Positions 11,893 to 23,929 of a DNA stretch of 64,000 bases are shown here, one piece after another (position 1 is the first letter of the stretch; each line of letters begins with the position of its first letter). Both the position numbers and the translations under genes were made by a program. Source of the stretch: Fennellomyces sp. T-0311 (taxonomy: Eukaryota; Mucoromycota; Mucoromycetes; Mucorales; Lichtheimiaceae); NCBI GenBank assembly GCA_025266875.1, contig JALLLT010000020.1, forward strand, positions 186,001 through 250,000, read 5' to 3'. Under the pieces are notes generated by a model, which saw only the letters and a list, made by a program, of their open reading frames with translations, was not told where the DNA came from and did no database searches.

Positions 11893-13973
11893 ATGGCCAA
11901 GCCCAAAAAGCGCAGCAACAAAGGCAGGCCTGGCTCCAGGTTGATGCCGCAACAACAGTACGCTCGGCCTCCGCTCGATCAAGAGACCCATCCCACCACC
12001 GCCTCACCATTCCAACCGCTCAACATGTTTTTCAATCGATCACGAAATGCTCGTTACGCCGCCATCCCCGAAGTGGCCACAGAAGTGAGTTTTGGCCCTT
12101 GTCCAACAATCGAAAATAAAACTGACCAAGCAAGACAGCGCGATCCCAGCCCTCCCTACTTTAGCAGGCCAGAGGGAGAGGGAGGCGCTTTTGATAATAA
12201 CGTTCTTATCAATATGGGCAACTACGACGACGAGAACCATAGCCACAATGGGACAAGTTCCACGGGCACTAACACATTGAACAATAACAGCAAAGCCAGC
12301 ACGCCACCGTTGCATCTCTATAGCTCGGATGCCGATACTGCCGGATCAAGGCAAGACTCGATCGAAGAGGATGTATGTTTTCCTGCCGTTGATGAAAAGA
12401 ACGATCAAACTGGCATTGATTTCGACGCCCTCGAGGAATTCATTCAGGAGGAACAGCGCAACAACCACAACGACCATCATCCACGACGACGACGCCTCTC
12501 CAACATGCTATCAGAGACTAGGAAGTTCGGTAGTGTCTACGGCGATCGGATCAAGGTAATGTGGAAACCCCCCTCCCCCCTCCTTTCATGCCGTCACGAT
12601 GGACGATTAACCCGCCGCCGAACATAGCACCAGCAAGAGGACCCAGATCTTTATCGGATTACTTATTATTCCCCCTCCGAACCATCCACCATCCATGCAC
12701 GCTCCATAAGTGAAATCCCATCCAACGGCGATCAGTTGAGCTCCATGATCAAAAAGGGTTGCTTCTGGATCGACGTGCTGTGCCCCACCGATGCCGAGAT
12801 GAAGGCTTTCAGCAAGGTAAAATAGCCAGCGTCAATGCGCCCATGCCTCACACTATAGCCATTTCCCAGATTTTCCACATTCATCCGCTGACGGCGGAGG
12901 ATATCACCATGGAAGAGCCACGGGAAAAGTGTGAAATCTTCAAAAACTACTACTTTATTTGTTTCCGCACATTTGATCAAGACCAATACTCAATCAACTA
13001 CCTCCAACCCATCGGCTTGTACATAATCATTCTCAAAGAAGGCATCCTCACTGTAAGTCTGAGACGCGATGCGAGCACACGACAAAGACTGACCGCCTTG
13101 CACAGTTTCATTTCCGACCCATGCCTCACCCTTACAGCGTAAGAAAGCGCATCAAACAACTTAAAGATTACATCAACGTTACGCCAGGCGAGTTGCGGAT
13201 TTGAAAAATCGCCAAGAAGACTAACATTCCTAGAAATAGACTGGATCTGTTACGCGATTTTGGACGACATTACCGACTCCTTTGCCCCCCTGATACGCAC
13301 CATCGAATTCGAGGTCGACTCCATCGATGAACTCGTGCTCATCCTCAAAGAATCAGAGCAATCCGACATGCTACGGCGGATTGGCTACTGCCGCAAGCGG
13401 ATGATGGGTTTGTTAAGACTTTTGGTCAGCAAAGCCGATGTAGTCAAAACCATCATTAAACGTGGTGAAGCACAATCCAGTGACGGTACACGCCCCGCCC
13501 TGTCCAACGAGGTCGCTCTGTATCTTGGCGACGTCCAAGGTTTGTTTGTTTGTTTACTTTGTTGGCCCAGGTTGGCAGGTAGCATTGGCTAACCCGTTGT
13601 ACGTTAGACCACATCATTACCATGCTCCAATCGCTCAACCATTACGAAAAGATCTCTTCACGCTCGCATTCCAATTACCTTGCTCAGATATCCATTGAGA
13701 TGACCCAAACCAACAACGAAATCAACGATGTTCTTTCCAAGCTGACTGCGCTTGGAAGTGTCCTGATCCCAATGAACCTGGTCACCGGTTTGTGGGGTAT
13801 GAACGTCCTTGTTCCAGGTCAAAACAGGGTAAAGTACAAGTCCTCATACAAGTGGGTTGCAAACTAAACGCCTCGAGTAGGAGGACTTGACGTGGTTCTT
13901 CTCAATCATGTTTTCTATCATCATCTTTTGCGTCACTTGCACCATCATCATGCGGTACCATAGAATTGTTTGA
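11893..13973 (+). CDS. CorA-type Mg2+ transporter (Alr1/Mnr2-like), 8 exons, 558 aa
   Basis: Exons 11893-12084, 12139-12555, 12628-12816, 12870-13052, 13106-13187, 13240-13539, 13608-13828 and 13881-13973 sum to 559 codons including the stop. The N-terminal 200 residues are polar and Asn/Ser-rich with basic clusters. The CorA cytosolic funnel follows (GCFWIDVLCPTDAEMKAFSK, FHIHPLTAEDI, DWICYAILDDITDSFAP). The long helix leads to two C-terminal membrane segments separated by the family signature GMN (residues 518-520, GLWGMNVLVPGQ); the second is WFFSIMFSIIIFCVTC. The protein should form a pentameric Mg2+ channel in the plasma or vacuolar membrane. Intron 5 (13188-13239) starts with GC instead of GT and has a good branch site (ctaac). 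The first intron is in frame, so a retained form is possible. Confidence 0.88.
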
Positions 13974-14513
13974 TCTATAAAGGAAGGGTTTCTGCCAGTG
14001 GTCCTGTCACAGATATTGATGGTGTGCACTGATATCAATTTGTCCGATTCGAAACAGGGACACGATCGACAAGCGTCCCAAAATAAAAAGTTACACAATG
14101 GAAAGTATCGAAAACCGACGCTCGATCACATCAAACACAGCAATTATCCACGGCCATTGGCGCACTTGTGCCCAGTCCGCAACATGTACTTTCGACATCC
14201 CTTGCCAACAATCAATATCTGCAATTCTTTATTGCGCAGCGTATAAATATGCACAATTATGCGCGGTGCGTAGCTCTTCGTGTGATCTTGTTCACGAGGT
14301 GTCTCGCCCACTGCTGAAGGGTGATGATCTGTATGGGAGACCGACACACGAGTCGTTTTACTATAAGCTTGACATCAGATGCTATGGTTTTGGATGCTTC
14401 CATCAGGGTATATTTTTTCGGACACATTTGTGTTACCTACAGCTGGATAAAGGAACAGCCGCATTTGATAGGATGACCAGACCAGCGCTTATTCCAATTT
14501 CAGGAACGACCAC
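13974..14513. other. Unresolved stretch 3' of the Mg2+ transporter
   Basis: A 141-residue frame at 14098-14523 has unusual composition (many C, S, R) and no recognised motif. It may overlap upstream exons of the spliced block that follows, because a plausible acceptor (tttcag) sits at 14508-14513. No firm gene call. Confidence 0.25.
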
Positions 14514-14824
14514 ACTCGTTTAAGGCCCAATTTAAGAGAGCCCTTCACAAGACCCTGACTATACTTAAAGTGATGGCTCATATGGGAATTGGGACAGGCC
14601 ATACCAACGTATGGTTACGTAACAAGGACATTGATCTTCGGAATTTTCGGAACTGCATCCGTTTCAGTTTCCAAGGTTCAGCAATCAAGAAAATCACCAA
14701 CGTGAGTCTGCGTAGCCTAAACGATAACTCATAGCGTCAGCAAGTTTCTTTTCTGTTTTTGCAGCAACACAAGCCTATTTGTTATGTCGAGGTGCTGGCA
14801 GGTGACACGCGAGTGCAGTGTTAA
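14514..14824 (+). CDS. Unrecognised spliced coding block (probably part of a larger or decayed gene)
   Basis: Two exons with clean splice sites: 14514-14701 (acceptor tttcag, donor gtgagt) and 14765-14824 (acceptor tttttgcag), ending in TAA at 14822-14824. The translation (RPHSFKAQFKRALHKTLTIL, HMGIGTGHTNVWLRNKDIDL, RNCIRFSFQGSAIKKITN, then QHKPICYVEVLAG) has the texture of real protein and stays open across the intron. I do not recognise the family. No start codon belongs to it, so upstream exons are missing or lost. Further coding-like pieces at 15105-15290 (KNPACDTTAIQRIDGAEVPG) and 15450-15550 (ATEYVEHPVGQVQADISVDD) may belong to the same or a neighbouring relic. Confidence 0.35.
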
Positions 14825-15895
14825 ATGCTGAGACTCCACAGTACGTGATTACGTATGACGTTGGGTGAACCAGTGCCTTTGTAAGCTCGTTATTTAAAGT
14901 TCATGGTCAAACGAGGGAATACCAATCGCATCTCTTTGGTAGTTGACCCCGTGGGAAATCAGTCCACGGGTACGCGAATAATGAAAGCAGAATCACCGTA
15001 GTAAGATATGGTTCAAGCTCAGGCTCAAGCGTGAACAGGTTCTTGCTCTTGTCAGTTTCAAGGAACAAGCCACAACAGTAGCTTCCCTCTATTTGCACGA
15101 GTAGATGTATGGATACGCAACCTATGACCCCACACCGCCAACTCAGTCCAAGAATCCGGCGTGCGACACAACGGCAATTCAGAGGATCGATGGCGCCGAA
15201 GTACCGGGCTGGTTCAGCTATACCAAGCTCACGTCATACGTTGTCAACGTGCAACCAACGCATGTACGTATCTGTCACAAAGTTGATCGTTGCCCGGGTT
15301 CGCACCAAAGCGCAGAAAAGCAGGAATGAGCTTTCGTAAATAGCCACGGCCTGATACGATGTAACGTTTAACAAGGAGCATAAAACACCTCGATGCACAA
15401 ACTGTCACTCGGTCGGTGCATTTTTCCATATTTCATCTGCAAACTTACACAAGGCGTGTCATGCGACAGAGTACGTGGAGCATCCGGTAGGGCAAGTTCA
15501 GGCAGATATCTCGGTCGATGACATGATTGGGCTTTCTATCCATTTGCAGTAGAAGGGCTGCTTGGCCGAAGCAAAGCGTCTTTCATCTTCTGACATTCGC
15601 TTGCGTGATGGCGAGTGCACAGGGCAAAGCAAGGCATAAAAAGGACGTAGGCGGTCTTGTTGCTGAAAAGGGCTTTTCATTGGCCAGGTGTCTTGAGCGA
15701 AAAAAGTGTTCGAAGGGGAGAGAGACTCACATTTGCTTGAACCCCGCTGAGCTGTTCGACAGAAATCGAAGTGACTGAACCTTTTACACTTTACCTTTTC
15801 TTTCCTTCGCTAACGTTTTCCACCTGCTTTCACGTTATACATACGCACCTTTTAAATAACCACAGGTCGATCGGCTGATTTCCATCTTGTAAAAA
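14825..15895. other. Gene-poor stretch with coding-like fragments upstream of NOT4
   Basis: Two short coding-like pieces (about 15105-15290 and 15450-15550, plus strand) are separated by stops and frame changes. A further piece near 14910-14995 reads NTNRISLVVDPVGNQSTGTR. They look like remnants of one or two genes; no family could be fixed. The last 150 bases before 15896 are pyrimidine-rich, as expected for the NOT4 promoter/5' UTR. Confidence 0.3.
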
Positions 15896-18800
15896 ATGGT
15901 TTCCGACGACGATGATTTGGATTGCCCTTTGTGCATGGAGGAGTTCGACATTGCTGATCGCAATTTTCGGCCTTGTCCTTGCGGTTACCAGGTAAATAAA
16001 CTGATGGAATGGCCGTGTTTTGGCTAACTCAAGCCTAGATTTGTCGTTTCTGCTGGCATCATATCAAATCAAACCTTAATGGCCGTTGTCCTGCCTGTAG
16101 ACGCATGTACAGCGATCAAATCGCTCAGTTCATTCCCGTGAGTGCTGACGAGATTGTCCGTCTTAAAAAGGAAAAGAAGGAGAAGGAGCGGCAGAACAAA
16201 GATATGAAGGACTCCAGTCGACGCCATTTGTCCAATGTCAGAGTCGTTCAGAAGAATCTGGTTTACGTGCTTGGCCTGAGCTCAAAATATGCGAACGTGG
16301 AGGTATGACGAATGCCGTGTCTGCAAAAACGCGCCCGTCCTAACTTTTTGTGTCGCTTAGAACGAGTTCTTTAAGAAGTACGGAAAGATCGCCAAACTCG
16401 TCGTCAGCAAACGTACTACGCAGCAAACTTCAACCACCCAGTCGTCTTCGTCCGTGGGCATCTACGTCACCTATTGTCGCAAGGAAGACGCAGCCAAGGC
16501 CATCGCCGGCATCAATGGATCGACCTGCGATAATCGGTCGGTCAGGTATGTTTGCCGCCGCTAATATAAAAAAAACCCGTGAAGCGTGATCATTCATTGT
16601 GTGTATATGCGTCTATCAGAGCGTCGTACGGTACCACCAAGTACTGCACCTACTACCTGCGACACATGTCATGTCCCAACCCGAATTGCATGTACTTGCA
16701 CGAGCCGGGCGACGATGTGGACAGTTACACCAAGGACAATTTGAGCATTGGGTAACCATGCAATCCATGGATGACGTTTGGGAGGGCAAACTTGTGCTTA
16801 CTGTTTACCAATAGCAAACATCCCAGTGGATCCGGAAACCAGACGTATCCCAACAAGCGGATCACTCCCACTTGCTCGACTTCAACCGCATCCGCTTCGA
16901 CCACAGCAAAGCCAATCGTTCGATCTTCAGCTGATACGCAACCAGACGTGCCGCGCAAGAGTGCTTGGGCACCTATACCAAAAGTTGTTCCGCCTCCACC
17001 GCCTCCACCTCCAGCACCTGAACCTCCCGCCGAAGTACAGGAACCGGAGCCGGAACCTGAACCGCCGAGGCCATCGTCATCTGAGCAGACAAAGAATAAT
17101 GTAGCAGCAAAAAGCGCTCCCGAAAAGGTTGCGAAACCAATCTTCATCGAGAAAAAGCCTGCATTGCCAGCCGCTGCTTCTTGGGGTAAAGGAACTAATA
17201 ATCTTGCATCAAGCCACGAGAGCGTGGCCACGCCTACCAACTTTGGTCCATCGTTGTCCGATGCATTGACCGCGTCTCAGAAACCAAAGCACTCGCCTGC
17301 CATTCCTAGAAAGAAGGAGAAGAAGCTAAAGTCAAAGATGATTCGTTTGGAGGATTTCGAGGAAGGTGTTCGCGCTACGCCAAAGCAAACCAAGGGCAAG
17401 AAGGAGCCTGCACGTCCAGAGAGCGCCTTGTCGGCTCAGATCAGCCGTCAACAGCAAGGAGGATCACCATGGAAACCGATCCAAGTACCCTCGCAAGATG
17501 TCAAACCTGTTCCGGAACCGGCTCTGGAACCAGTGGCACCAGAAGCATCTGCTGAACCAGAACCGTCGGTCAGCGCTGCTCCCATTGAGACGAAGGATGA
17601 AGATGCAAACACGCAAGTCGAGCCGCCTGTGGCAGTGGATCAGGTGGCGGATACGGCATCAGTGCATGAAGAACGACCAGAATCAGTGCAACAGGAGCAA
17701 CAGGCACCGTCGGTCAAAGAGAAAGAGGCTGCAGTCAAGCCGGCGGATACGGAAGAGAAGGTGGAGGAGAAAGATGTCCAAGTGTCAACTGCAAGATCGG
17801 ATACCGATGAGGATATTGAACACGAAGATGACGAGCGAATGGATTCATCAAGTGACGATATTGTTATCGAGGACAAAACTGCGGCTTTGGACCAGTACGC
17901 GCCTCTGCACGAGTCAATCGAGCAGCCTTCGTTTGCCAACTATGTCCTTGGGAGTCTTATGGTGGATGATGATGATGATGATAGAAATTCTGAAGAGGCT
18001 TTGGGCATGGAAGGCGGGCTATCCAGCTTGAAGGGTGATCTTGATTCAGAGTACGACACGATGCTAGGCGACCATGATCGTCACCACGGTCTGGACGAAA
18101 TCGAGCGGTCAGAAAAGGTGCAAGAAGACGACCACCATGGATTCACTTCACCCTTGCTTGCCATGGAGCGGTTTTCGGCACTTATCAATCAAGAGCTGGC
18201 ATCCAATTCACCCGAACGCCCCACAGAAGATTTTGATCGCAGACCAGCGCCATATCAACCACCTTCGCTCTTCCAGGAATTGGGGTTGCCTTTTGAGAAC
18301 AACCGTGCCCATGGTCCTCCGCCTGGTATACCTGGTCCTCCAGAATGGCGATCGCACAACTTTGATCCGTTCAATGGACAAGATCCTGCTGCCGCAAGAC
18401 GATTGCAACATTCTCAGCAGATGTTGGAAGCGTCTGGTCTTTTCCCTGGCTTTGCCCCTCGACCTCCTCCTATGTTTGGTGTATCACCCGATTTTCATGC
18501 ATCGGGTACACCTCCGCCACCTCCGCCACCGCAGGGACCACCTCCACCACCAGGCATGTTTGGATTACCGCCAGCGCCTCCCATGATGCACCACCCAGAG
18601 TTCATGAATATGCCTCCTGGATTGGGCGGCCCCATGATGGACAAGCCCGATATCGCCAGCCTCGAAAACAGCATGCGTGGCATGAATCTGCAACAAAACG
18701 GTCACAACGACTCTTTGCGAAACATGCAAGATGACCTGCGTGCCTTGCTCCCCAACGTCAATATCAGCTTTGGCCCCATGCGTGATGATAATCCTCCACC

Positions 18801-19759
18801 CAACAAGCCGCACACGCCAAGCCACGACGAGCCAGAGTTCTTGCATCGACGGCCATCCGATAGTCATCGCATGCAGCCACGGTTCGAGATGAATCATTTC
18901 AATGAACCTAGAGATGTGGATCGCTTCACGCCGTCGCCTCTTACCGAAGAAAAAACTCTGTTTTCGGGCAATGGATCGACGCACAAACCCGATGCTTTGC
19001 CGGAGAACGAGCATGAGCGTACCCAAGAAGAGGGACAGGAGGATATGAAGCAGGAAGCCCAGGATTTCTTTGGAGAGTTTCTTCGTAAAGCTGCTGCCAC
19101 AGGAGGCGCACCGATGCACATGTCCATGGCGGAAGCGCCTAGAAAAGGTAAATGGGTACTGTTTGTTTGTTTGTTTGTTTCTATTGCTGAATTGGGATAT
19201 AGCATCCTTGCCATTCCAAGATCCAGCGATCATGTCTGTGCGAATGAGCCATGAGGCCAGAGCGTCGCCCCCGCCTCCGCCACAGGATATCACAGAATCT
19301 CAGAACACGATTCTACAGATTCTTGGTGGACAACCGCCTCCTCAGCAACATCGGGAGCAGATGTTGCTGAACCAAGCGATGCGCTCTCCACCTGAGGATG
19401 CCTTTGGAAGAGAAATGCCGCCCAAGCCATTTGACTTTTTCATGGCACAGCAGCAACAACAACAGCAGCAACCACAACAGCATCCGCACCAGCATCCGCC
19501 GCCCCCAATGCCCTTCCATCATCATCAACCACCGCCACCGCCATTCATGTCAGGGTATATGGGCGTAATGCCACCTCCCCATTACCATCATCATATGCAG
19601 GACCCTCCACCCGGCATGATGCCTATGCCACCTCAGCCACCACCGCCTCTTCCGCTCCCCATGCAGGTGGACATGGGCTATAGACCAAGAAACGGAAGCA
19701 TCCCCGGCAACTTTCCGCCAGGCCTGTTTCCTGGCGGTGGACGACACGATGGAATGTAA
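15896..19759 (+). CDS. NOT4: NOT4/CNOT4-like E3 ubiquitin ligase of the CCR4-NOT complex, 6 exons, 1188 aa
   Basis: Exons 15896-15991, 16039-16302, 16361-16545, 16620-16751, 16815-19147 and 19203-19759 sum to 1,189 codons including the stop. Domains in order: an unusual C4C4 RING with cysteines at 10, 13, 27, 29, 34, 37, 49 and 52, diagnostic of CNOT4; a basic helix (KKEKKEKERQNKD); an RRM at about 108-178 (NLVYVLGLSS, VGIYVTYCRKEDAAKAIAG); a CCCH zinc finger just after it (KYCTYYLRHMSCPNPNCMYLHE region, about 187-210); then a disordered tail of about 950 residues with poly-Pro, acidic and Gln/His-rich runs. NOT4 joins the CCR4-NOT deadenylase and ubiquitinates ribosomal proteins in co-translational quality control. 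The tail is much longer than in human CNOT4 (about 575 residues in total), and its function is unknown. The last intron carries a (GTTT)5 run. Confidence 0.92.
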
Positions 19760-21171
19760 ATGAATTTGTCGAGGGCTTTTATTGTGTGTATTTGTTTTTA
19801 TCGATTTGTTTAATAATCCTTCTCTTCTTCTGTTTTCATATATAAACTGTCATTTGTCACGAGAACTTTAGTCATTCTTCACGCCTCCTTATAGGCACCA
19901 TTGGTTCAGAATGTACTCATGCCGATAAACGCAATTTTTTTTTCAAGTACATAAATTGACCTCCACAGGATCAAGAGTTGATTCGGTGCAAAAATATTGT
20001 CTTTTTATGTGCATCCTTTTGAGCTGGCAGCGGGATCATCCTAGGCATCTTTAACCACGCCTACTAACTTTACTAACGACGGAATCTCTTTAGAGCATAG
20101 ATACTTGGAAGTGCAACTTTTGACTTATAAACGTGACTTGCAACTTTGTGACGTATGAGTTTGCTTAACGTTTTGGTAATAGATATTCCATAATACCTGC
20201 TTAATGTTACCATTGAGTCTGTGTTGCTAGCGTTCTTTTGGGCTGAGATAAGAACAAAAGTAGGCCGACTTTTTGGATCGAATTGGCCAAAAGCAGAGCT
20301 TAGATACCGCAAATTCGAAAAGCTTGGAAAATGAAGGAGTCAAAGGCTATAACGCATTCAAGATGAAAAGTGCAGGTAAAAAAGCATATCGTTGGAAATC
20401 AGAGGTTGTGTGCTTATAAAACTGCGGTCTACATAATCTTTGGCCAGATACAAAAACTGTTCTTTCGATTGAATCACCTTGATATATTAATATAATTTCA
20501 ATGCAACCTTGATAGTGTCGTTACTGGCGTGAATGCTTTGCAGTTGAACAACATTAAACAAGCACAGTGTCAAGTGAAAGCTTTATATGTTTTTGTATAT
20601 GATTGTACAAACTATGTGCATTACGAAGCCGTTGATTTTGTCGCGCGAGCACTCCTTGGGACTTACCTGCGACTAAAAGCATGACTGCACATCGTAGACG
20701 CAGGTGAAAACTTGCCTGCCCAAGTAGCCGAGATTTTCTTGTTTACGTAGAACCTAAAGTTTACTTGACCTTGTGTCGTTGCTTAGCTTTTTATATCGTT
20801 TGGCCGCCACTCTTCGAAAAAAAAGCGCTAAATTCTGATGTGGACAAAACGCTTGCCGATTTCTTTGAGGGTTTAAACATTTTGAGCAAGGTACACCGAG
20901 TGTTTACAGGCGCTTTTTTTTTTAGAACTTTTGGGTGGATATTGTAAAATTCGATGTATACCGGCCCATTTTACTTATAAAAAACCTCTAAAGCTGGCTT
21001 TTCAATTTATTATTTATTTATTAAAATGTTGAGGTATAGTAAGTATAATAGAAAGTTGTTACAAGACTGGTTTTGTTGGATATCAAATATTAGAGAGACT
21101 AATTATACAAGACATAAGGCACGCAATTGAAGGTGCGTACGACTTCTACAGCTTGTATAGGATGCTGCTGC
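19760..21171. other. Long AT-rich intergenic region, no gene called
   Basis: About 1.4 kb between the convergent 3' ends of NOT4 and the GDSL lipase. There are only short frames (79 residues minus at 20073-20312; 60 residues plus at 20765-20947) without recognisable motifs. Composition is AT-rich with homopolymer runs. It could be old transposon debris. Confidence 0.35.
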
Positions 21172-22794
21172 CTAGTTGATCTGGATTCTGTCATCTTCTG
21201 TCGGGCAATAAATCTATAATGACATGAATCCAGAAAGGTGGGTGAATTAGTATGCCTCCTTGCTGTTGTAATAACACTCTCAATGTATACTCTACCTGTA
21301 GGTTTTCATCAAAGTTCTGATTTTCGATTGGCTTTTCGGCTCGAGTCTTGAAGAGGAAGTTCCAAATAACCTATATGAAGCTCCGTAAGTAACCCGTCAA
21401 GGTTATCCTTCTTTCCTTGATGGTGCGTACCTTTGCCACCCACTGATGTGCCTTCTTTCCGGGATGGAAGCAATCCATATTACTGCAAATTCCAACTCGT
21501 CATCAGTCGCTCCGTTCCTCTTGTATATATCCCATCATTCCTATACCTTAATGCTTCCAGTGGAAGGCCACCAATGTTGAGGTTGAGAGCTGGTGTATAT
21601 GCCACAGCAAATGAATCGGATTCCTGAGCCTTGTAGCGCTGATAAATTCCTTCCAGTCTGGCACTGTATTGGGCAGATAACACATCCATATTGGCACGGT
21701 CCTCATCGGTTCCACGGAAACACGAGCACAGCATTCGGTTCAATAGCGCATCTGGGTTGTTGAAGAAGGGGCGACAATACTCTTGACCCATGGTCAGTTC
21801 GTACACTCCTGATACATTAAATGTACCAACAAGATTCACGAGGACGCGAGGAATTTCATTGCGGATACGCTCAATGGCGGCTCCAACGTAACCGGCATAC
21901 ACATCAGGACTGGATTCATTCTGGCGATCTTCATCACACGATGCGCATTGGTCGTTGCCTGTTATTATATAGATTAGGATTATGTAATAAGTTGTGGGAA
22001 ATTTTAACACGTACTTCCAATTTGTATTGTAATCATCTTCCAGTCAGTTTCAAAGTTCACATCTGGAATTTCCTTCATGCGAGGAATGAGGTAGTCAAGT
22101 TCATCATCCAGAGTAAGCGCAGTTCCGCCGCTCAGAGCAGCATTTAGAACATCGACCCTACGGTTTCCTGAAAATAGCTAATAGGTTAATAGCATTTTCC
22201 CTGTATCCGCTTTGTAAAACTTACGGAATGTATTGCCGCAACCGCTGCCTTTTTTTTTGTTGAAGAATATAAATTAAGTACATTGATCACCGGAATGAAT
22301 TAGAAGCATGCTACACATACCAGGGCACAAAGTAACTAGGTGTTTTCCTACCGAAGGTCCTTCCAGACTTGCGTTGTAATGACCAACAAAGTTCGCTAGA
22401 GTAATCGCACCGTCATCGCCACCAATACCCCAGCTCTGACCACGGAATTCGGTGATGGAGCTGATATTTAGGATACTAGTGCCACCCGGTCCATCGTTGA
22501 CTCCTTCCAAAGCAAAACCCGCCATAATACTATACGAATAACAAACAGTTACTATGATGATGTTGCCCGATTACCGGGAGATAAATACCTGTCGCCCAAG
22601 GCACCAACTACCTTGATATCGTCTGGACGCAAGTCGCGAGGACTTGTTGGACCTGTGGCACGTGGGGCCAATTGGGGACATTCACTGATACTCGATACAG
22701 TGAGAGTCGATGCATACGGGACAAATGCAGAAAGCGCCAAGACGAGCAATCCAATGCGTTTGCTGCTACAGCCGATGTTGTCACTATTGAACAT
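21172..22794 (-). CDS. Secreted GDSL lipase / phospholipase B-like hydrolase, 8 exons, 390 aa
   Basis: Minus-strand exons 22794-22589, 22529-22321, 22248-22225, 22167-22015, 21958-21547, 21482-21431, 21370-21296 and 21213-21172 sum to 391 codons including the stop. The N-terminus has a hydrophobic signal (RIGLLVLALSAFVPYAS). The SGNH/GDSL blocks are present: GALGDSIMAGFAL with the catalytic Ser at 69, the block III GSND motif (S198 N199 D200), and the C-terminal DCFHP with Asp 338 and His 341. The tail (HQWVAKVIWNFLF, CPTEDDRIQ) is typical of the phospholipase B1-like branch, which releases fatty acids from phospholipids outside the cell. The catalytic Ser codon is split by intron 1, and exon 3 is only 24 nt. 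No anchor follows, so a soluble secreted or vacuolar enzyme is inferred. Confidence 0.88.
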
Positions 22795-23929
22795 TGAGAT
22801 TAATTCACAGTTTGCCTTCCATGGCAGATTTTTCTGCGATTATATATAGGCCGCCGATCAAGATTTGTACCACCATCGAAGAAGCTAAGAAACGCGATTT
22901 GTTGTGTAACCGTAGCTCTTTTATGCCTCAATCACAGGTCCGCGTACCATCATGCCGATGTTTACACCAGCGGGGCATTTCGTCACCCTGGGAAACTAAT
23001 ATGAACGTGTGAAATAGTATAATTTTACTACAAACTAATATGAAAAAGAGAGTCATGTTAATATCAGTTAGCGTCATATGAGTCTCTGTATTCTTTCACT
23101 ATCCACTCGAATTATTCAGGAACAGCATAAACCTTGGGCAATCCTCGCTCCTCATCACTCGATATGATACTTTTTGTACGCTTTGTTCGCACCCCAACAA
23201 TATAATGGGGTGATTCCCAAAGAGGAAGAGCAGGTTACACTTGAAGGACGGTTTTTCTCTCGATTACATCATGATCGAACAAGAGTCTTTTCATTTTACT
23301 TTGATGCAGATCATCAGATACACCTCGATTGCTACACAGATTGCGTGGTATTGGTTGTACATGCTGCTTTTCCGATTTTTTTTTCGCGGGTATCGTATCT
23401 CAAATTCCGTCTCGTTCTGCCGACCGATCAGCTCAGTTCTTTCGTCTGCAGGAGCAGGATAGCATTGTTTTTGTACTTCGTTCCCACCCATCATTGCAAC
23501 ACCCGACAATGCTGGTGATGATCATTTCTTATGCGTCCGTAGCCATGTGAGTCGTACCTAGGTTATACTTTTCTCTTGTTGTACGCCTGTATAAAAAATA
23601 TTCTGTAACGAGTCGCGGTGGTAGGAGCAGCAGTTACAATTGCGTTTTCTTCTTTAAAGCAAGTGGACGGACACAATGGGAACTTGTCGTTCAAAACCGG
23701 AAAAGGAAAGATGCTGCAAAAGAGGAATGGATGCATATCACATCGTTGGCATGTAAGTGTACTACGGGTATCCTTTTCTCTTTTGATAATCACAATTATA
23801 CCCGTTAGAAATATTATAGCATTGCACTAGTCCAAATGATTATGGTCACCGAGGATAATGTCTGTTGACTAGTAGATAAAACGAATCTCTGCTCCATGTG
23901 GCTAATACTTAGTAGACTGCGCGTATATA
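22795..23929. other. Intergenic region upstream of the lipase, with weak coding-like pieces
   Basis: The first 200 bases should hold the lipase promoter. Between about 23170 and 23760 several overlapping frames on the plus strand (for example RSADRSAQFFRLQEQ; WELVVQNRKRKDAAKEEW before a gtaagt at about 23756) look like scraps of a decayed gene. No family was recognised and no consistent model could be built. Confidence 0.25.

Noticed and set aside
17366..18031. 221-residue plus frame inside NOT4 exon 5
   Set aside because: Frame-shifted reading of the NOT4 disordered tail; rich in R, S and W with no homology.
18565..19293. 242-residue minus frame opposite NOT4
   Set aside because: Antisense of the Pro/Gln/His-rich tail; crosses the (GTTT)n intron, giving NKQTNKQ.
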